Positions 15,465-23,728 of a stretch of 39,574 nucleotides of DNA are shown here, one piece after another (the stretch's first letter is position 1; each line of letters begins with the position of its first letter). This DNA is from Aequorivita sp. (lineage in GTDB: Bacteria > Bacteroidota > Bacteroidia > Flavobacteriales > Flavobacteriaceae). A model generated the notes under the pieces. That model searched no databases. It had not been told where the DNA came from and saw nothing but the letters and a program-made list of their open reading frames with translations. The stretch spans positions 1 to 39,574 of the forward strand of contig JAUYGY010000039.1 in NCBI GenBank assembly GCA_030690315.1. The letters are read 5' to 3'. Both the position numbers and the translations under genes were made by a program.

Positions 15465-16763
15465 ATGAAGCTTAAAAATTTCGTGGAAGAACTACAATGG
15501 CGAGGCATGGTACACGACGTGATGCCTGAAACAGAAGCACATCTAATGGAAACCATGCGTTCTGCCTACATTGGTTTTGATCCTACGGCAGATTCGTTGC
15601 ATATTGGCAACTTGGTCCCTATAATGCTTTTATCCTTCTATCAACGCTGCGGGCACAAGCCTTATGCATTGGTTGGCGGGGCAACTGGAATGATTGGCGA
15701 TCCTTCGGGAAAAAGCGCCGAGCGGAATTTATTGGATGAAAATGCCTTGCGCCATAACCAAGAATGCGTAAAAAAACAACTGTCGCAATTTTTAGACTTT
15801 TCCTCCGGGGCTGAAAACCAGGCCGTTTTGTTGAATAATTACGATTGGATGAAGGAGTTTTCGTTTCTTGATTTTATTAGAAACGTGGGGAAACACATCA
15901 CCGTAAATTATATGATGGCGAAAGATTCCGTGAAAAGTAGATTGAGCGGTGAAGGTGCGGACGGACTTTCGTTTACTGAATTCACCTATCAATTAATTCA
16001 AGGCTACGATTTTCTTCATTTGTACAGAAATATGGGGTGTACGCTTCAAATGGGCGGTAGCGACCAATGGGGAAATATTACAACCGGAACCGAATTAATT
16101 AGAAGAGTTGACGGCGGAAAAGGGTATGCTTTAACGTGTCCGCTTATTACAAAAAGCGACGGCAGTAAATTCGGGAAAAGCGAAGGCGGCAATATTTGGT
16201 TGGATGCAAACAGAACTTCCCCGTATAAATTTTACCAGTATTGGTTGAACACCAGCGATGAAGATGCTGAAAGATATATCAAGATTTTCACCTTTTTGGA
16301 TAAGCAAACAATTGAAGGCTTGGTGGCTCAGCACAAAGAGGCGCCGCATATGCGATTGCTTCAAAAGCGTTTGGCGCAGGAAGTTACCACAACTGTTCAC
16401 AGTGCCGATGAATTTGAAAAAGCGGTAAAGGCTTCCGAGATTCTTTTTGGAAATTCCACTTCTGATGATTTGAAAACACTGGACGAAAAAACATTTCTTG
16501 ATGTTTTTGACGGTGTGCCGCAGGCAGAAATTTCAAAAGAAGAAATTAAGAACGGAATCGCTATTGTTGGCGCCTTGGCAGAAAAAACAGGCTTTTTAAA
16601 GTCGAATGGCGAAGCGCGACGGGCTTTAAAAGAAAACTCTATTTCGGTAAACAAAGAAAAGATTTCAGAAGATTTTCAACTTTCCGAAAAAGATTTGATA
16701 AACGAAAAATTCATTTTACTACAACGCGGAAAGAAAAACTACTTCGTTATAAAGGCAGTTTAA
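15465..16763 (+). CDS. tyrS: Tyrosyl-tRNA synthetase
   Basis: Class I synthetase charging tRNA-Tyr; 432 residues. The HIGH-type motif is SLHIGNL, the tyrosine pocket includes [12 protein letters not shown] and [18 protein letters not shown], and the KMSKS-type loop is [11 protein letters not shown]-terminal S4 RNA-binding domain follows (about 365-432, with [20 protein letters not shown]). I chose ATG 15465 ([14 protein letters not shown]) rather than 15432, because a TAnnTTTG box lies between them and homologous TyrRS begin at this point. Followed by a strong hairpin terminator. Confidence 0.96.
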   Translation: MKLKNFVEELQWRGMVHDVMPETEAHLMETMRSAYIGFDPTADSLHIGNLVPIMLLSFYQRCGHKPYALVGGATGMIGDPSGKSAERNLLDENALRHNQECVKKQLSQFLDFSSGAENQAVLLNNYDWMKEFSFLDFIRNVGKHITVNYMMAKDSVKSRLSGEGADGLSFTEFTYQLIQGYDFLHLYRNMGCTLQMGGSDQWGNITTGTELIRRVDGGKGYALTCPLITKSDGSKFGKSEGGNIWLDANRTSPYKFYQYWLNTSDEDAERYIKIFTFLDKQTIEGLVAQHKEAPHMRLLQKRLAQEVTTTVHSADEFEKAVKASEILFGNSTSDDLKTLDEKTFLDVFDGVPQAEISKEEIKNGIAIVGALAEKTGFLKSNGEARRALKENSISVNKEKISEDFQLSEKDLINEKFILLQRGKKNYFVIKAV

Positions 16764-16785
16764 ATTTCAATTTTGCTTCATGAAA

Positions 16786-16815
16786 AAATCCCCGGCAAAG
16801 ATTGCACGGGGATTT
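16786..16815 (+). terminator. Terminator after tyrS
   Basis: Arms AAATCCCCG (16786-16794) and CGGGGATTT (16807-16815) form a perfect 9-bp stem with a 12-base loop, 22 bases after the tyrS stop. Confidence 0.75.
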
Positions 16816-16839
16816 CTCAATTAACTAACCAACCAAATT

Positions 16840-16932
16840 ATGAAAAATCATCACTTTTTCACGTTTGTTTGGTCGAAGGATTGTAGGAATACTTACGTTA
16901 TTTTCTTGCTAATGCTGTTAAATATTCTATAA
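16840..16932 (+). other. Possible 30-codon micro-ORF or gene remnant
   Basis: Between the tyrS terminator and the convergent LuxE-like gene, a 30-codon frame (MKNHHFFTFVW..., ending MLLNIL) starts at an ATG preceded by AACTAACCAACCAAATT. That upstream string resembles leaders I associate with Bacteroidota outer-membrane receptor genes. It may be a truncated 5' end of such a gene, a leader peptide, or chance. No ribosome-binding site is visible. Confidence 0.15.
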
Positions 16933-17910
16933 AACCATTAAATTACAACCACGAACATCACTGGAGTCAAAACGGCCCAAAATTTCAAAAGAGCCATCTG
17001 CGAAGGTTTTGCCGAGATCTTGCGTGGCAATAAAAGCACAGGAATTTAAATTTACCAAATCAATTACATTTATTCCTCCCGTTTTTCCAAAAGTGAAGGA
17101 AAGAGCGTCCTCGGTATCTCGGGTTAAAATTTTCATCCAAGGCGGGCATGAAAAAATCCCGTCGCCAAAGGAATAAGCTTGCGAAAGTAACTCAGTCATT
17201 CCGTATTCGCTATGAATTTTAGAAACTCCAAAGCCCCTTTTTAAAATTTCGTGCAGCTCTTCTTTTATCATTTCCTTTCTGCGGCCTTTCATTCCGCCGG
17301 TTTCCATCACGATTGTATTTTTTAGCCGGAATTTTCTTTTTTCAATTAAATCGAGCAAAGCATAGGAAACGCCAATTAAAATTGTTTTTTGACCGCTTTC
17401 TTCCAAAAGTTCCAGCTTTGCGATTAGCGCATCCATTTCATATAAATAAAAGCCGCTATTTGGGTTGTTAGTTTTTTCAATTAAATGTTCAACCATATAA
17501 ATTAATGACGACCCGCCGCGTTCCAAATAGGACGGGAGCAAGGCCAAAATGGCAAATTCTGAAGGATTTCCGTATTGTTTTGTAAAGGCTTTCAAAAAAC
17601 TTTTTTCGTATAATTTAACATCGGCTACGTAATGTTTGCTAGTTATGGCGCCTGTGGTACCGCTGCTTGTGAAGATTGCTTGTTCGATTAAATGTTCGGT
17701 GATTACTTTATGGTTTTTGAAAAATTGAATGGGCAGAAAGGGAATATTTTCAACGTTTTTTACCGTAGTAGGGTTTTTGCCCAAAAGGCTGCAGAAGTTT
17801 CTGTAAACAGAAACATTTTCATATTGGAAATGGAATATTTCAATAGCGAGCCTTTCAAAATCCTCGGAAGAATTAATATTGAAAATTTCCTCTTCAAGCA
17901 TATTTTTCAT
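16927..17910 (-). CDS. LuxE/acyl-protein synthetase family protein
   Basis: A 327-residue member of the LuxE-like acyl-protein synthetase family, part of the adenylate-forming superfamily. The nucleotide-binding motif TSSGTTG is at about residues 81-87, and a Gly-rich METGGMKGRR and EYGMTELLSQAYS lie in the middle, similar to acyl-activating enzymes. The likely chemistry is activation of a carboxylic acid with ATP; the acceptor is unknown. No luxCDAB genes accompany it, so a role in bioluminescence is not supported. A TTG precedes the ATG at 17910 directly; I use the ATG. A -7 box (TATTTTTG on this strand, 17925-17932) lies 14 bases upstream. Confidence 0.78.
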   Translation of the reverse strand: MKNMLEEEIFNINSSEDFERLAIEIFHFQYENVSVYRNFCSLLGKNPTTVKNVENIPFLPIQFFKNHKVITEHLIEQAIFTSSGTTGAITSKHYVADVKLYEKSFLKAFTKQYGNPSEFAILALLPSYLERGGSSLIYMVEHLIEKTNNPNSGFYLYEMDALIAKLELLEESGQKTILIGVSYALLDLIEKRKFRLKNTIVMETGGMKGRRKEMIKEELHEILKRGFGVSKIHSEYGMTELLSQAYSFGDGIFSCPPWMKILTRDTEDALSFTFGKTGGINVIDLVNLNSCAFIATQDLGKTFADGSFEILGRFDSSDVRGCNLMVL

Positions 17911-17924
17911 CAATAATTTGGGTT

Positions 17925-17932
17925 CAAAAATA
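17925..17932 (-). promoter_or_regulatory. Putative -7 box for LuxE-like gene
   Basis: On the minus strand this reads TATTTTTG, matching TAnnTTTG, 14 bases before ATG 17910. It lies just downstream of the terminator of the preceding minus-strand gene. Confidence 0.4.
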
Positions 17933-17942
17933 AGTAAATAAA

Positions 17943-17968
17943 AAAGCTCCGGCCGAAACTGGAGCTTT
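17943..17968 (-). terminator. Terminator after the T9SS-sorted protein gene
   Basis: Arms AAAGCTCC (17943-17950) and GGAGCTTT (17961-17968) with a 10-base loop; on the minus strand the stem runs into a T-rich tract. It lies 21 bases after the stop of the minus-strand gene. Confidence 0.7.
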
Positions 17969-17989
17969 AAAAATGAATTTCAAAGTGGT

Positions 17990-18811
17990 TTATTTAATTA
18001 TTAATTTTTTGGTGGTGAAATTCTTCTCTTGTTCAATCTTCAAGATATACATCCCGCTTTTTAAAAAAGAAATGTCCATTTTTTCACTATTCAGCATAGT
18101 TTTGAAAACTTGTTTTCCCAACACATCAAAAACCGAAATACTTTTCGGCCCCATTATTTTTGAATTTATATATAAATACCCATTTGTTGCAGGGTTGGGA
18201 TAAATTTTGAAAATGTCAATTTGTAAATCGTTCACGCCCAAAATACAGGCGTTTGAAGCTCGCACCGTTGGGGAATCTACACAAAAGTTTCCAGCGCCAT
18301 CATTTTGAATTGATTCTGTATCCTTATTTCCGTTCAGATCTTCATCCCATTGAACGGTTTGGTCCAGCCCAGCCAAAAGTTCTGGGTCATCGTCATCATT
18401 GGTTCCATAAACAATCGCATCAATTAAGTTTGCGTTGGTAACCGGTGTTCCATTTGGAAAATTGCTGGCATCGTCTTGATGAATGGCAATAGCATCCGGC
18501 CCATTTTGAATTGTGTTGCTTGTTCCAATGGAAATATCCACTCCCGGCGTACCACTACTGCCAATGATGAAATATCCTTCAGCATCTGTAACGTATCCCG
18601 TTAAATCTACAGTTTTGTAGCTTTCGTTGTCTGAACCATTGTAGAATACCACAATATATCCTTCCAATGAAAAATTTGGGGAATCGGACTGAATTTCTAC
18701 AAACTCCGTAACGTCCGTTCCAGTTTGATCTGCATCCACTTCATTTATTCGTATTTGCGAAAAAGAAAGGGTAGCGAACAATAAGAAAATAATAAAAGTA
18801 ATTGTCTTCAT
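17990..18811 (-). CDS. Secreted lamin-tail-domain protein with type IX sorting domain
   Basis: A 273-residue exported protein. Residues 1-18 form a Sec signal peptide (FIIFLLFATLSFS). The mature part opens with IRINEVDADQTGTDVTEFVEI, the start of a lamin-tail-like (LTD) beta-sandwich, extending to about residue 185 and rich in Asp, Asn, Thr and Gly. Residues about 200-273 are a type A sorting domain of the type IX secretion system: FKIYPNPATNGYLYI, then SISVFDVLGKQVFKT, then LKSGMYILKI and KKLIIK at the end. It is therefore expected to cross the outer membrane and be released or anchored at the cell surface. The role of the LTD part is unknown. The gene has its own terminator and faces a divergent two-component operon. 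Confidence 0.85.
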   Translation of the reverse strand: MKTITFIIFLLFATLSFSQIRINEVDADQTGTDVTEFVEIQSDSPNFSLEGYIVVFYNGSDNESYKTVDLTGYVTDAEGYFIIGSSGTPGVDISIGTSNTIQNGPDAIAIHQDDASNFPNGTPVTNANLIDAIVYGTNDDDDPELLAGLDQTVQWDEDLNGNKDTESIQNDGAGNFCVDSPTVRASNACILGVNDLQIDIFKIYPNPATNGYLYINSKIMGPKSISVFDVLGKQVFKTMLNSEKMDISFLKSGMYILKIEQEKNFTTKKLIIK

Positions 18812-19039
18812 AATCAGCTGTTTTTAAGTTATTTATTTAAAGCTAAAAAAAATATTTCGTCATAAAAAATTGAAATGTAAATATTTTTGAACCTGTGTTT
18901 AACGTCTAAAATTGGTGCCAATGGTCGTGAGTTTCAATATTATTAAACTGTTACCACAAGATTAACAATAAGTATGCTAAACATTTCCTGCCATTAAAAA
19001 GCAGTATCTTTGAACCAGTAAAAACGATGAAAATTTAAT
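18812..19039. other. Divergent intergenic region
   Basis: About 228 bases between the T9SS-sorted protein gene (minus) and the two-component operon (plus). It is A+T-rich. On the plus strand TATCTTTG at 19005-19012 matches the -7 consensus 28 bases before the response-regulator ATG. I see no inverted repeat strong enough to call an operator. Confidence 0.4.
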
Positions 19040-19720
19040 ATGAAAAAAAAGGATATTACAATTCTGTTGGTTGATGACGAACCAGATATTCTTGAAATTG
19101 TTCGTTACAATCTAACATCGGAAGGCTACACCGTTGAAACCGCTGAAAATGGCATAGAAGCTATTGCACAGGCAAAAAAGGTAAAGCCACAATTAATCAT
19201 TATGGATGTGATGATGCCAAAAATGGACGGGATTGAAGCCTGTGAAAAAATAAGGAGCATCCCTGAACTCGCTGAAACCGTTATTACTTTTTTAACCGCA
19301 CGCGGGGAAGATTATTCCCAAATGGCGGGTTTTGAAGCTGGCGCGGATGATTACATTACAAAACCCATCAAGCCGAAAGTACTTGTAAGCAAGGTAAAAG
19401 CATTGCTCCGCAGATTTAAGGAAGAGGTGGAAGATGAAAAAATAAAACTCGGCAACCTTACTATAAACCGTGAAGAATATAAAATAATTCTCGGCAAAGA
19501 AGAAATGGTTTTACCCCGTAAAGAATTTGAACTTTTGGCACTTTTGGCCTCAAAACCCGGAAAAGTTTTTAAACGCGAAGATATTTTGGACAGCATTTGG
19601 GGTAACGAAGTTATTGTTGGCGGCCGCACAATAGATGTGCACATTAGAAAACTGCGCGAAAAAATTGGTGATGAAAAATTTAAAACCGTTAAGGGCGTAG
19701 GCTATAAGTTTGTACTTTAG
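19040..19720 (+). CDS. OmpR/PhoB-family response regulator
   Basis: A 226-residue DNA-binding response regulator. The receiver domain (about 5-125) has the acidic pocket DDEPD (13-17), the phospho-acceptor Asp56 in IIMDVMMPKMDG, the Thr of FLTARGED and the Lys of YITKPIKP. The C-terminal winged-helix domain (about 130-226) contains LPRKEFELLALLASKPGKVF and VDVHIRKLREKIG-like sequence. It is followed after 6 bases by its histidine kinase. By architecture and neighbour it is PhoB-like, and the pair could sense phosphate, but there are no pst or phoU genes nearby to prove this. Confidence 0.9.
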   Translation: MKKKDITILLVDDEPDILEIVRYNLTSEGYTVETAENGIEAIAQAKKVKPQLIIMDVMMPKMDGIEACEKIRSIPELAETVITFLTARGEDYSQMAGFEAGADDYITKPIKPKVLVSKVKALLRRFKEEVEDEKIKLGNLTINREEYKIILGKEEMVLPRKEFELLALLASKPGKVFKREDILDSIWGNEVIVGGRTIDVHIRKLREKIGDEKFKTVKGVGYKFVL

Positions 19721-19726
19721 CGGTCT

Positions 19727-20764
19727 ATGAGGTTTTCCAAAAGATATAATTTCGCGGCTACCACAGCGCTGCTACTTGCCTTATTTTCAACTGCATCTTT
19801 GTGGGTTTTTCTGTATATTTTCTTTAATTTACTTTCCGCTTGGTTGTTACTTTTCTTTTTGATTTCATTTCTTCTTTCATTTTTCATCGTTCAATATCGG
19901 GTGGAGAAGTTTATTTACTTCCGAATTAAAAAGATATACAATGACATTCGGATTTTAAATGAAAAAGATTTTCCAAAACCTTCCGTAACTACAGATTTGG
20001 AAGTGCTTACCCGCGAAGTTGAGAATTACGTAAACGTTAAAAAACTTGAAATTGAAACCCTGAATGTTCGTGAAAACTACCGAAAGGAGTTTATGGGAAA
20101 TGTTTCGCATGAGCTGAAAACCCCATTGTTTACTGTCCAAAGCTATATTCTCACCTTGCTTGACGGGGCGATGAAAGATAAAAAAGTTCGCAAAGAATAT
20201 CTTCGGCGGGCAAGTAAAGGGGTGGAGCGCCTCACTTATATTGTGAAGGAACTCGATATGATAGCAAAACTGGAAGTGGGCGGACTTGTTTTAAACAAAG
20301 AAAACTTGAACATAATTGAATTGGTCCAAAATATTTTTGATTTGGTTGATATGAAAGCCGCCAAAAAAAATATATCCCTCGTTTTTGACAAAGAATACAC
20401 AGATGCAATTATGGTAAATGCCGATAGGGAACGTATTGAACAAGTGTTGACCAATCTTATTGTAAACTCTGTGAAATACGGAAAACAAGACGGCACCACC
20501 GAAGTAAGCATAGAAAATATTATAAAAAACAAAGTGCTAATCCGGGTTACCGACAATGGCGAAGGCATAGCGAAGGAACACATGCCACGTATTTTTGAAA
20601 GGTTTTTTCGGGTGGACAAAAGTGGTTCCCGAAAGGAAGGCGGCAGTGGTTTGGGCCTTTCAATCGTAAAGCATATTGTGGAAGCCCATACTGAAAAAAT
20701 TTATGTGGAAAGCCAACTGGGTATTGGCTCTGAGTTTTCATTCACGCTCGAAAAGGGCAAATAA
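19727..20764 (+). CDS. Sensor histidine kinase (PhoR-like)
   Basis: A 345-residue membrane kinase. Two hydrophobic helices (about 10-30 and 34-56) with almost no periplasmic loop anchor it, so it probably senses through the membrane or a partner. A linker leads to the HisKA domain with His128 in NVSHELKTPLFT. The ATPase domain has the N box NLIVNSVKYGK, G1 DNGEGIA, the F-box RIFERFFRVD and G2 GGSGLGLSIVKH. No PAS domain is present, unlike E. coli PhoR. The 3' end overlaps the end of the convergent glycosyltransferase gene by 27 bases. Confidence 0.9.
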   Translation: MRFSKRYNFAATTALLLALFSTASLWVFLYIFFNLLSAWLLLFFLISFLLSFFIVQYRVEKFIYFRIKKIYNDIRILNEKDFPKPSVTTDLEVLTREVENYVNVKKLEIETLNVRENYRKEFMGNVSHELKTPLFTVQSYILTLLDGAMKDKKVRKEYLRRASKGVERLTYIVKELDMIAKLEVGGLVLNKENLNIIELVQNIFDLVDMKAAKKNISLVFDKEYTDAIMVNADRERIEQVLTNLIVNSVKYGKQDGTTEVSIENIIKNKVLIRVTDNGEGIAKEHMPRIFERFFRVDKSGSRKEGGSGLGLSIVKHIVEAHTEKIYVESQLGIGSEFSFTLEKGK

Positions 20765-21805
20765 TTCTGAATAATTTACAGGTTGATGTGCCATGGTCTT
20801 CAACCCTTTGTAAACTTTAATTTGGTCAAGTTTCTTCAATTCAAATTTTTCCTGTTTGCAGGAAGGTACAATCCCAAGATTTTTTAAACGTTTTGCCAAA
20901 TATTCCTGCTCGTATTGCCCCGGCGTAGGGATAAAAAAAGCTTTCTTTTCAAGCACCGTTAAATCCATAATGGTTGTGTAGCCGGAGCGGGAAATAACTA
21001 TTTCGCTTTGGTTTATCGCGTTTTCAAGCTCGTCGCTTTTCATAAAATTCACCATTTTTATGTTTTCGAAATCGGTCCACTTTTGTTCAGATTCAACAAT
21101 TCCACAAACCATTACAATTTTCTTTTCACTTTTTTTAAGACATTTCTTCAGCATTTCCTCCAAAATCGTGCGCTGCGGCTCTGGGCCGGAAAGCAAAACC
21201 AAAATATCCGTAGTTTTTTGCGCTTCCTTTTTTTCCATTCGGCTTAAAATCCCAATATATTTTATAGGAAATCGCGGCTGTTTTAAATGGCCAAGTTTTC
21301 CGCTGAGGTTGATTATCGCATCTTCTACATCTGGCACCCAACAAACATCAAATTTTTTGATTATTCTTTGGTGCATTTTGCTGGTGAATGCTGTGGTACT
21401 GCCTGTTAAAACATTCAGTTGATGGGTTATAAAAGCAGAAGGAACAGCTTTGTTTCTAACCCCAAATCTGTTATCGCTAATAATTCCTTGAATTTTTCCA
21501 GCTTTAACGAGTTGCTTAACAATCCTTTTTTCTGCTTCCATCGTTTTCTTGATCTGAGGAAGTTTTAAAAGAATCTTCCACTTAAACTGGCTTCCTTTTT
21601 TTGGGTATTTAATATTATAGGAAGGAAGTTCTATAGATTCCAACTCTGGAAATTCTTTTTGGAGAAGCAAAAGCGCCCCGCCGTCTGATGCTAGCAAAAC
21701 ATTGAAGTTATGTGCCAACAAAGCACGAATTATGGGTACACAACGGGTGGCATGGCCCAAGCCCCAATGCAAAGGAGCTACCAATATGGTTTTCTTTTTC
21801 GGCAT
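20738..21805 (-). CDS. GT28-like glycosyltransferase (MurG-related fold)
   Basis: A 355-residue predicted glycosyltransferase with the two-domain GT-B fold. The N-terminal domain opens with KTILVAPLHWGLGHATRC (residues 4-21), the Gly/His acceptor-side loop of the MurG/GT28 class. The C-terminal domain has ILVLLSGPEPQRTILEEML and ISRSGYTTIMDLTVLEKKAFFIPTPG, the nucleotide-sugar pocket. Flavobacterial relatives are annotated as UDP-GlcNAc:LPS transferase-like; donor and acceptor are unknown. ATG 21805 is used; the frame stays open another 27 codons into the divergent gene's leader. A perfect -7 box lies 4 bases before this ATG, implying a leaderless transcript. Confidence 0.8.
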   Translation of the reverse strand: MPKKKTILVAPLHWGLGHATRCVPIIRALLAHNFNVLLASDGGALLLLQKEFPELESIELPSYNIKYPKKGSQFKWKILLKLPQIKKTMEAEKRIVKQLVKAGKIQGIISDNRFGVRNKAVPSAFITHQLNVLTGSTTAFTSKMHQRIIKKFDVCWVPDVEDAIINLSGKLGHLKQPRFPIKYIGILSRMEKKEAQKTTDILVLLSGPEPQRTILEEMLKKCLKKSEKKIVMVCGIVESEQKWTDFENIKMVNFMKSDELENAINQSEIVISRSGYTTIMDLTVLEKKAFFIPTPGQYEQEYLAKRLKNLGIVPSCKQEKFELKKLDQIKVYKGLKTMAHQPVNYSELFALFERE

Positions 21806-21809
21806 AAAA

Positions 21810-21817
21810 CAAATGTA
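21810..21817 (-). promoter_or_regulatory. Putative -7 box four bases from the start codon
   Basis: On the minus strand this reads TACATTTG, a perfect TAnnTTTG, separated from ATG 21805 by TTTT only. It sets the start and predicts transcription beginning at or next to the ATG. Confidence 0.5.
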
Positions 21818-21869
21818 GCAATAATTGCGGCAGTGGTATATTTCCTTAATTTTACCAAAAAATAAAGTT

Positions 21870-22544
21870 TTGGGTAGCAAAAACAAACTGAGGCGCTTTA
21901 GGGAAAATGAAACCTTTGAAAATGTTGTTCAACCTTCAAGAGAAGAAGTGTTGAACGATTCGTTGGAACTAAAGGGAAACTGGCGAAAAAATTTCTTCAA
22001 AAACAATAATCCCTTGGTTTTGGAATTGGGCTGTGGCAAAGGCGAATATGCTGTAAATCTTGCAAAAGCATACCCCACAATTAATTTTTTGGGAATAGAT
22101 ATTAAAGGTGCCCGTTTTTGGCGTGGCGCAAAAATGGCGTTGGAAGAAAATCTTCAAAACGTTGGGTTTTTGCGTACACAGATTGAACTGATTGACCATA
22201 TTTTTGAAGAAAATGAAGTAGATGAAATCTGGATTACTTTCCCCGATCCACAAATAAAGTACAAACGAACAAAGCACCGTTTGACGAACGAGGATTTTCT
22301 TGGGAAATACAAAAAAATATTAAAGACTGATGGAGCGGTACATCTGAAAACTGACAGCGAGTTTATGCACGGCTACACCCTTGGTTTACTTCACGGTTTG
22401 GGCGAAACCATTGAATATGCCCACCACGATATTTATGGCAGCCAAGGCGCGCCGGAAGCTGTGACCAGTATTCAGACTTTTTATGAAAAACAATATCTTG
22501 AAATAGGAAAAAAAATTACCTACATCCGATTCAAATTCCGTTAG
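21870..22544 (+). CDS. trmB: tRNA (guanine-N7-)-methyltransferase
   Basis: Methylates G46 of tRNAs with SAM; 224 residues. Seen: the N-terminal GSKNKLRRFRENETF element, the SAM-binding LVLELGCGKGEYAVNLA (about 48-64), GIDIKGARFWRGA and the family signature WITFPDPQIKYKRTKHRLTN with the catalytic region. The start is inferred to be a TTG at 21870, giving (M)GSKNKLRRF, the standard flavobacterial N-terminus. The frame reaches up to 21825 but the extra residues lack family similarity and run toward the divergent gene's promoter. No ribosome-binding site is obvious. Confidence 0.92.
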   Translation: MGSKNKLRRFRENETFENVVQPSREEVLNDSLELKGNWRKNFFKNNNPLVLELGCGKGEYAVNLAKAYPTINFLGIDIKGARFWRGAKMALEENLQNVGFLRTQIELIDHIFEENEVDEIWITFPDPQIKYKRTKHRLTNEDFLGKYKKILKTDGAVHLKTDSEFMHGYTLGLLHGLGETIEYAHHDIYGSQGAPEAVTSIQTFYEKQYLEIGKKITYIRFKFR

Positions 22545-22582
22545 TTATAAATTCAGTATATTCACAAAAACTATCGCTTTAA

Positions 22583-23209
22583 ATGGCAATATTTTACAAC
22601 TTAATTGTAGGTTTTTTCGGTTCGTTTGTTGGGGTGCTTCCGCCGGGTTTGATAAATATGTATGCTGCCAAAATAAGCATGAAGGAAGGAAGGAAGAAAG
22701 GCCTGCTTTTTTCGCTTGGGGTCTGTATAACTGTAATGGCCCAAACCTATATAGCATTGCTTTTTGCTCGTTCTATTGAAATGCATCCCGAAATTGTAAA
22801 TATGTTGCAAAAAGTGGCTTTGGGGATTTTTATAAGTCTTACAATTTACTTCGTTTTCATAGCTAAAGATACCCGCAGGGAAATACGAGACCGAGAAGCC
22901 CACTCCAAGACAAACCGTTTTTTTTCGGGAATTTTCATTGCTTCATTGAATCTTTTGCCGCTTCCGTATTGGGTTTATTTAAGTATTACTTTTTCAGCTT
23001 TTAATTTGTTCTCCTTTTCCCAGCTGGAACTATGGATAGCTGTTATAGCTTCAGGTTTGGGAACTTTTGGAAGCTTGGCATTTTACGTTCAGTATTTTAG
23101 ACCCAAAGAGGAATCCCGTAAAATGAAAATAAATATGAATTATGTTATCGGCTTGGTAACGGCAATAATTTCGGTAATTACATTTTTGAAAATCTTAAAG
23201 GAATTCTAA
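22583..23209 (+). CDS. LysE-family transporter
   Basis: A 208-residue inner-membrane protein with about six helices. The N-terminal helix carries FFGSFVGVLPPGLINMYAAK, the Pro/Gly-rich signature of the LysE/RhtB exporters, and a basic loop follows (KEGRKKG). Family members export amino acids or similar metabolites; the substrate cannot be told. It is separated by one base from the alkyltransferase-like gene, so the two are probably co-transcribed, starting 38 bases after trmB. Confidence 0.82.
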   Translation: MAIFYNLIVGFFGSFVGVLPPGLINMYAAKISMKEGRKKGLLFSLGVCITVMAQTYIALLFARSIEMHPEIVNMLQKVALGIFISLTIYFVFIAKDTRREIRDREAHSKTNRFFSGIFIASLNLLPLPYWVYLSITFSAFNLFSFSQLELWIAVIASGLGTFGSLAFYVQYFRPKEESRKMKINMNYVIGLVTAIISVITFLKILKEF

Positions 23210-23210
23210 A

Positions 23211-23534
23211 ATGTCCAACACAGGTTTTTTTGAAAAAGTATATCAAGTAGCCTCGCTTATACCTTACGGAAGGGTAACTTCCTATGGCGCAATTGCAAAT
23301 TATTTAGGCGCAACCGGGAGCGCCAGAATGGTAGGTTGGGCAATGAACGGTAGCGGCAACAAAGATGTGCCCGCACACCGTGTTGTTAACAGAAGCGGTT
23401 TGCTCACGGGAAAGCACCATTTTCAAGGCACAAATTTAATGCAGCAACTTTTGGAAAGCGAAGGAATTGAAGTGATTGACAATAAAATTCAAAATTTTGA
23501 AAAGCATTTTTGGGATCCAATGAAGGAGCTTTGA
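23211..23534 (+). CDS. Alkyltransferase-like protein (MGMT family, no active-site Cys)
   Basis: A 107-residue protein of the O6-alkylguanine-DNA alkyltransferase C-terminal domain family. Seen: VTSYGAIANYLGATGSARMVGWAMN (the DNA-binding helix-turn-helix with the Arg finger region) and then VPAHRVVN where true MGMTs have PCHR. Ala55 replaces the methyl-accepting cysteine, so it cannot repair by alkyl transfer. This is the hallmark of ATL proteins, which bind O6-alkylguanine lesions and hand them to nucleotide excision repair. Role in this organism is inferred. Coupled to the LysE gene upstream. Confidence 0.88.
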   Translation: MSNTGFFEKVYQVASLIPYGRVTSYGAIANYLGATGSARMVGWAMNGSGNKDVPAHRVVNRSGLLTGKHHFQGTNLMQQLLESEGIEVIDNKIQNFEKHFWDPMKEL

Positions 23535-23684
23535 TTATTTCCTAATTTTTGAAAAATTTACAAATATTTGGAAATATCGACTTTATAACATTCCAATAAT
23601 CTAAAGATCCGACAACCTAATTTTCCAATTATGCCATTATAAATCATTTCAATACAACGGCTTCGTTTTCCGAAGATTTCCCGT

Positions 23685-23692
23685 TATATTTG
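23685..23692 (+). promoter_or_regulatory. Putative -7 box for the mrp operon
   Basis: TATATTTG matches TAnnTTTG, 36 bases before the mrp ATG at 23729, in a 194-base gap after the ATL gene. A small hairpin CTTCG/CGAAG precedes it. Confidence 0.45.
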
Positions 23693-23728
23693 CACTTTAG
23701 AATCAATCTAAATATTAAGTAAAATAGA

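Noticed and set aside
16927..17910. Bioluminescence gene luxE
   Set aside because: No luxA, luxB, luxC or luxD nearby; similarity is only to the broader acyl-protein synthetase family.
20765..21805. Several plus-strand frames antisense to the GT28-like gene (e.g. 21060-21422)
   Set aside because: Phe/Ser/Ile-rich shadow frames without start signals; the minus-strand gene has clear motifs.
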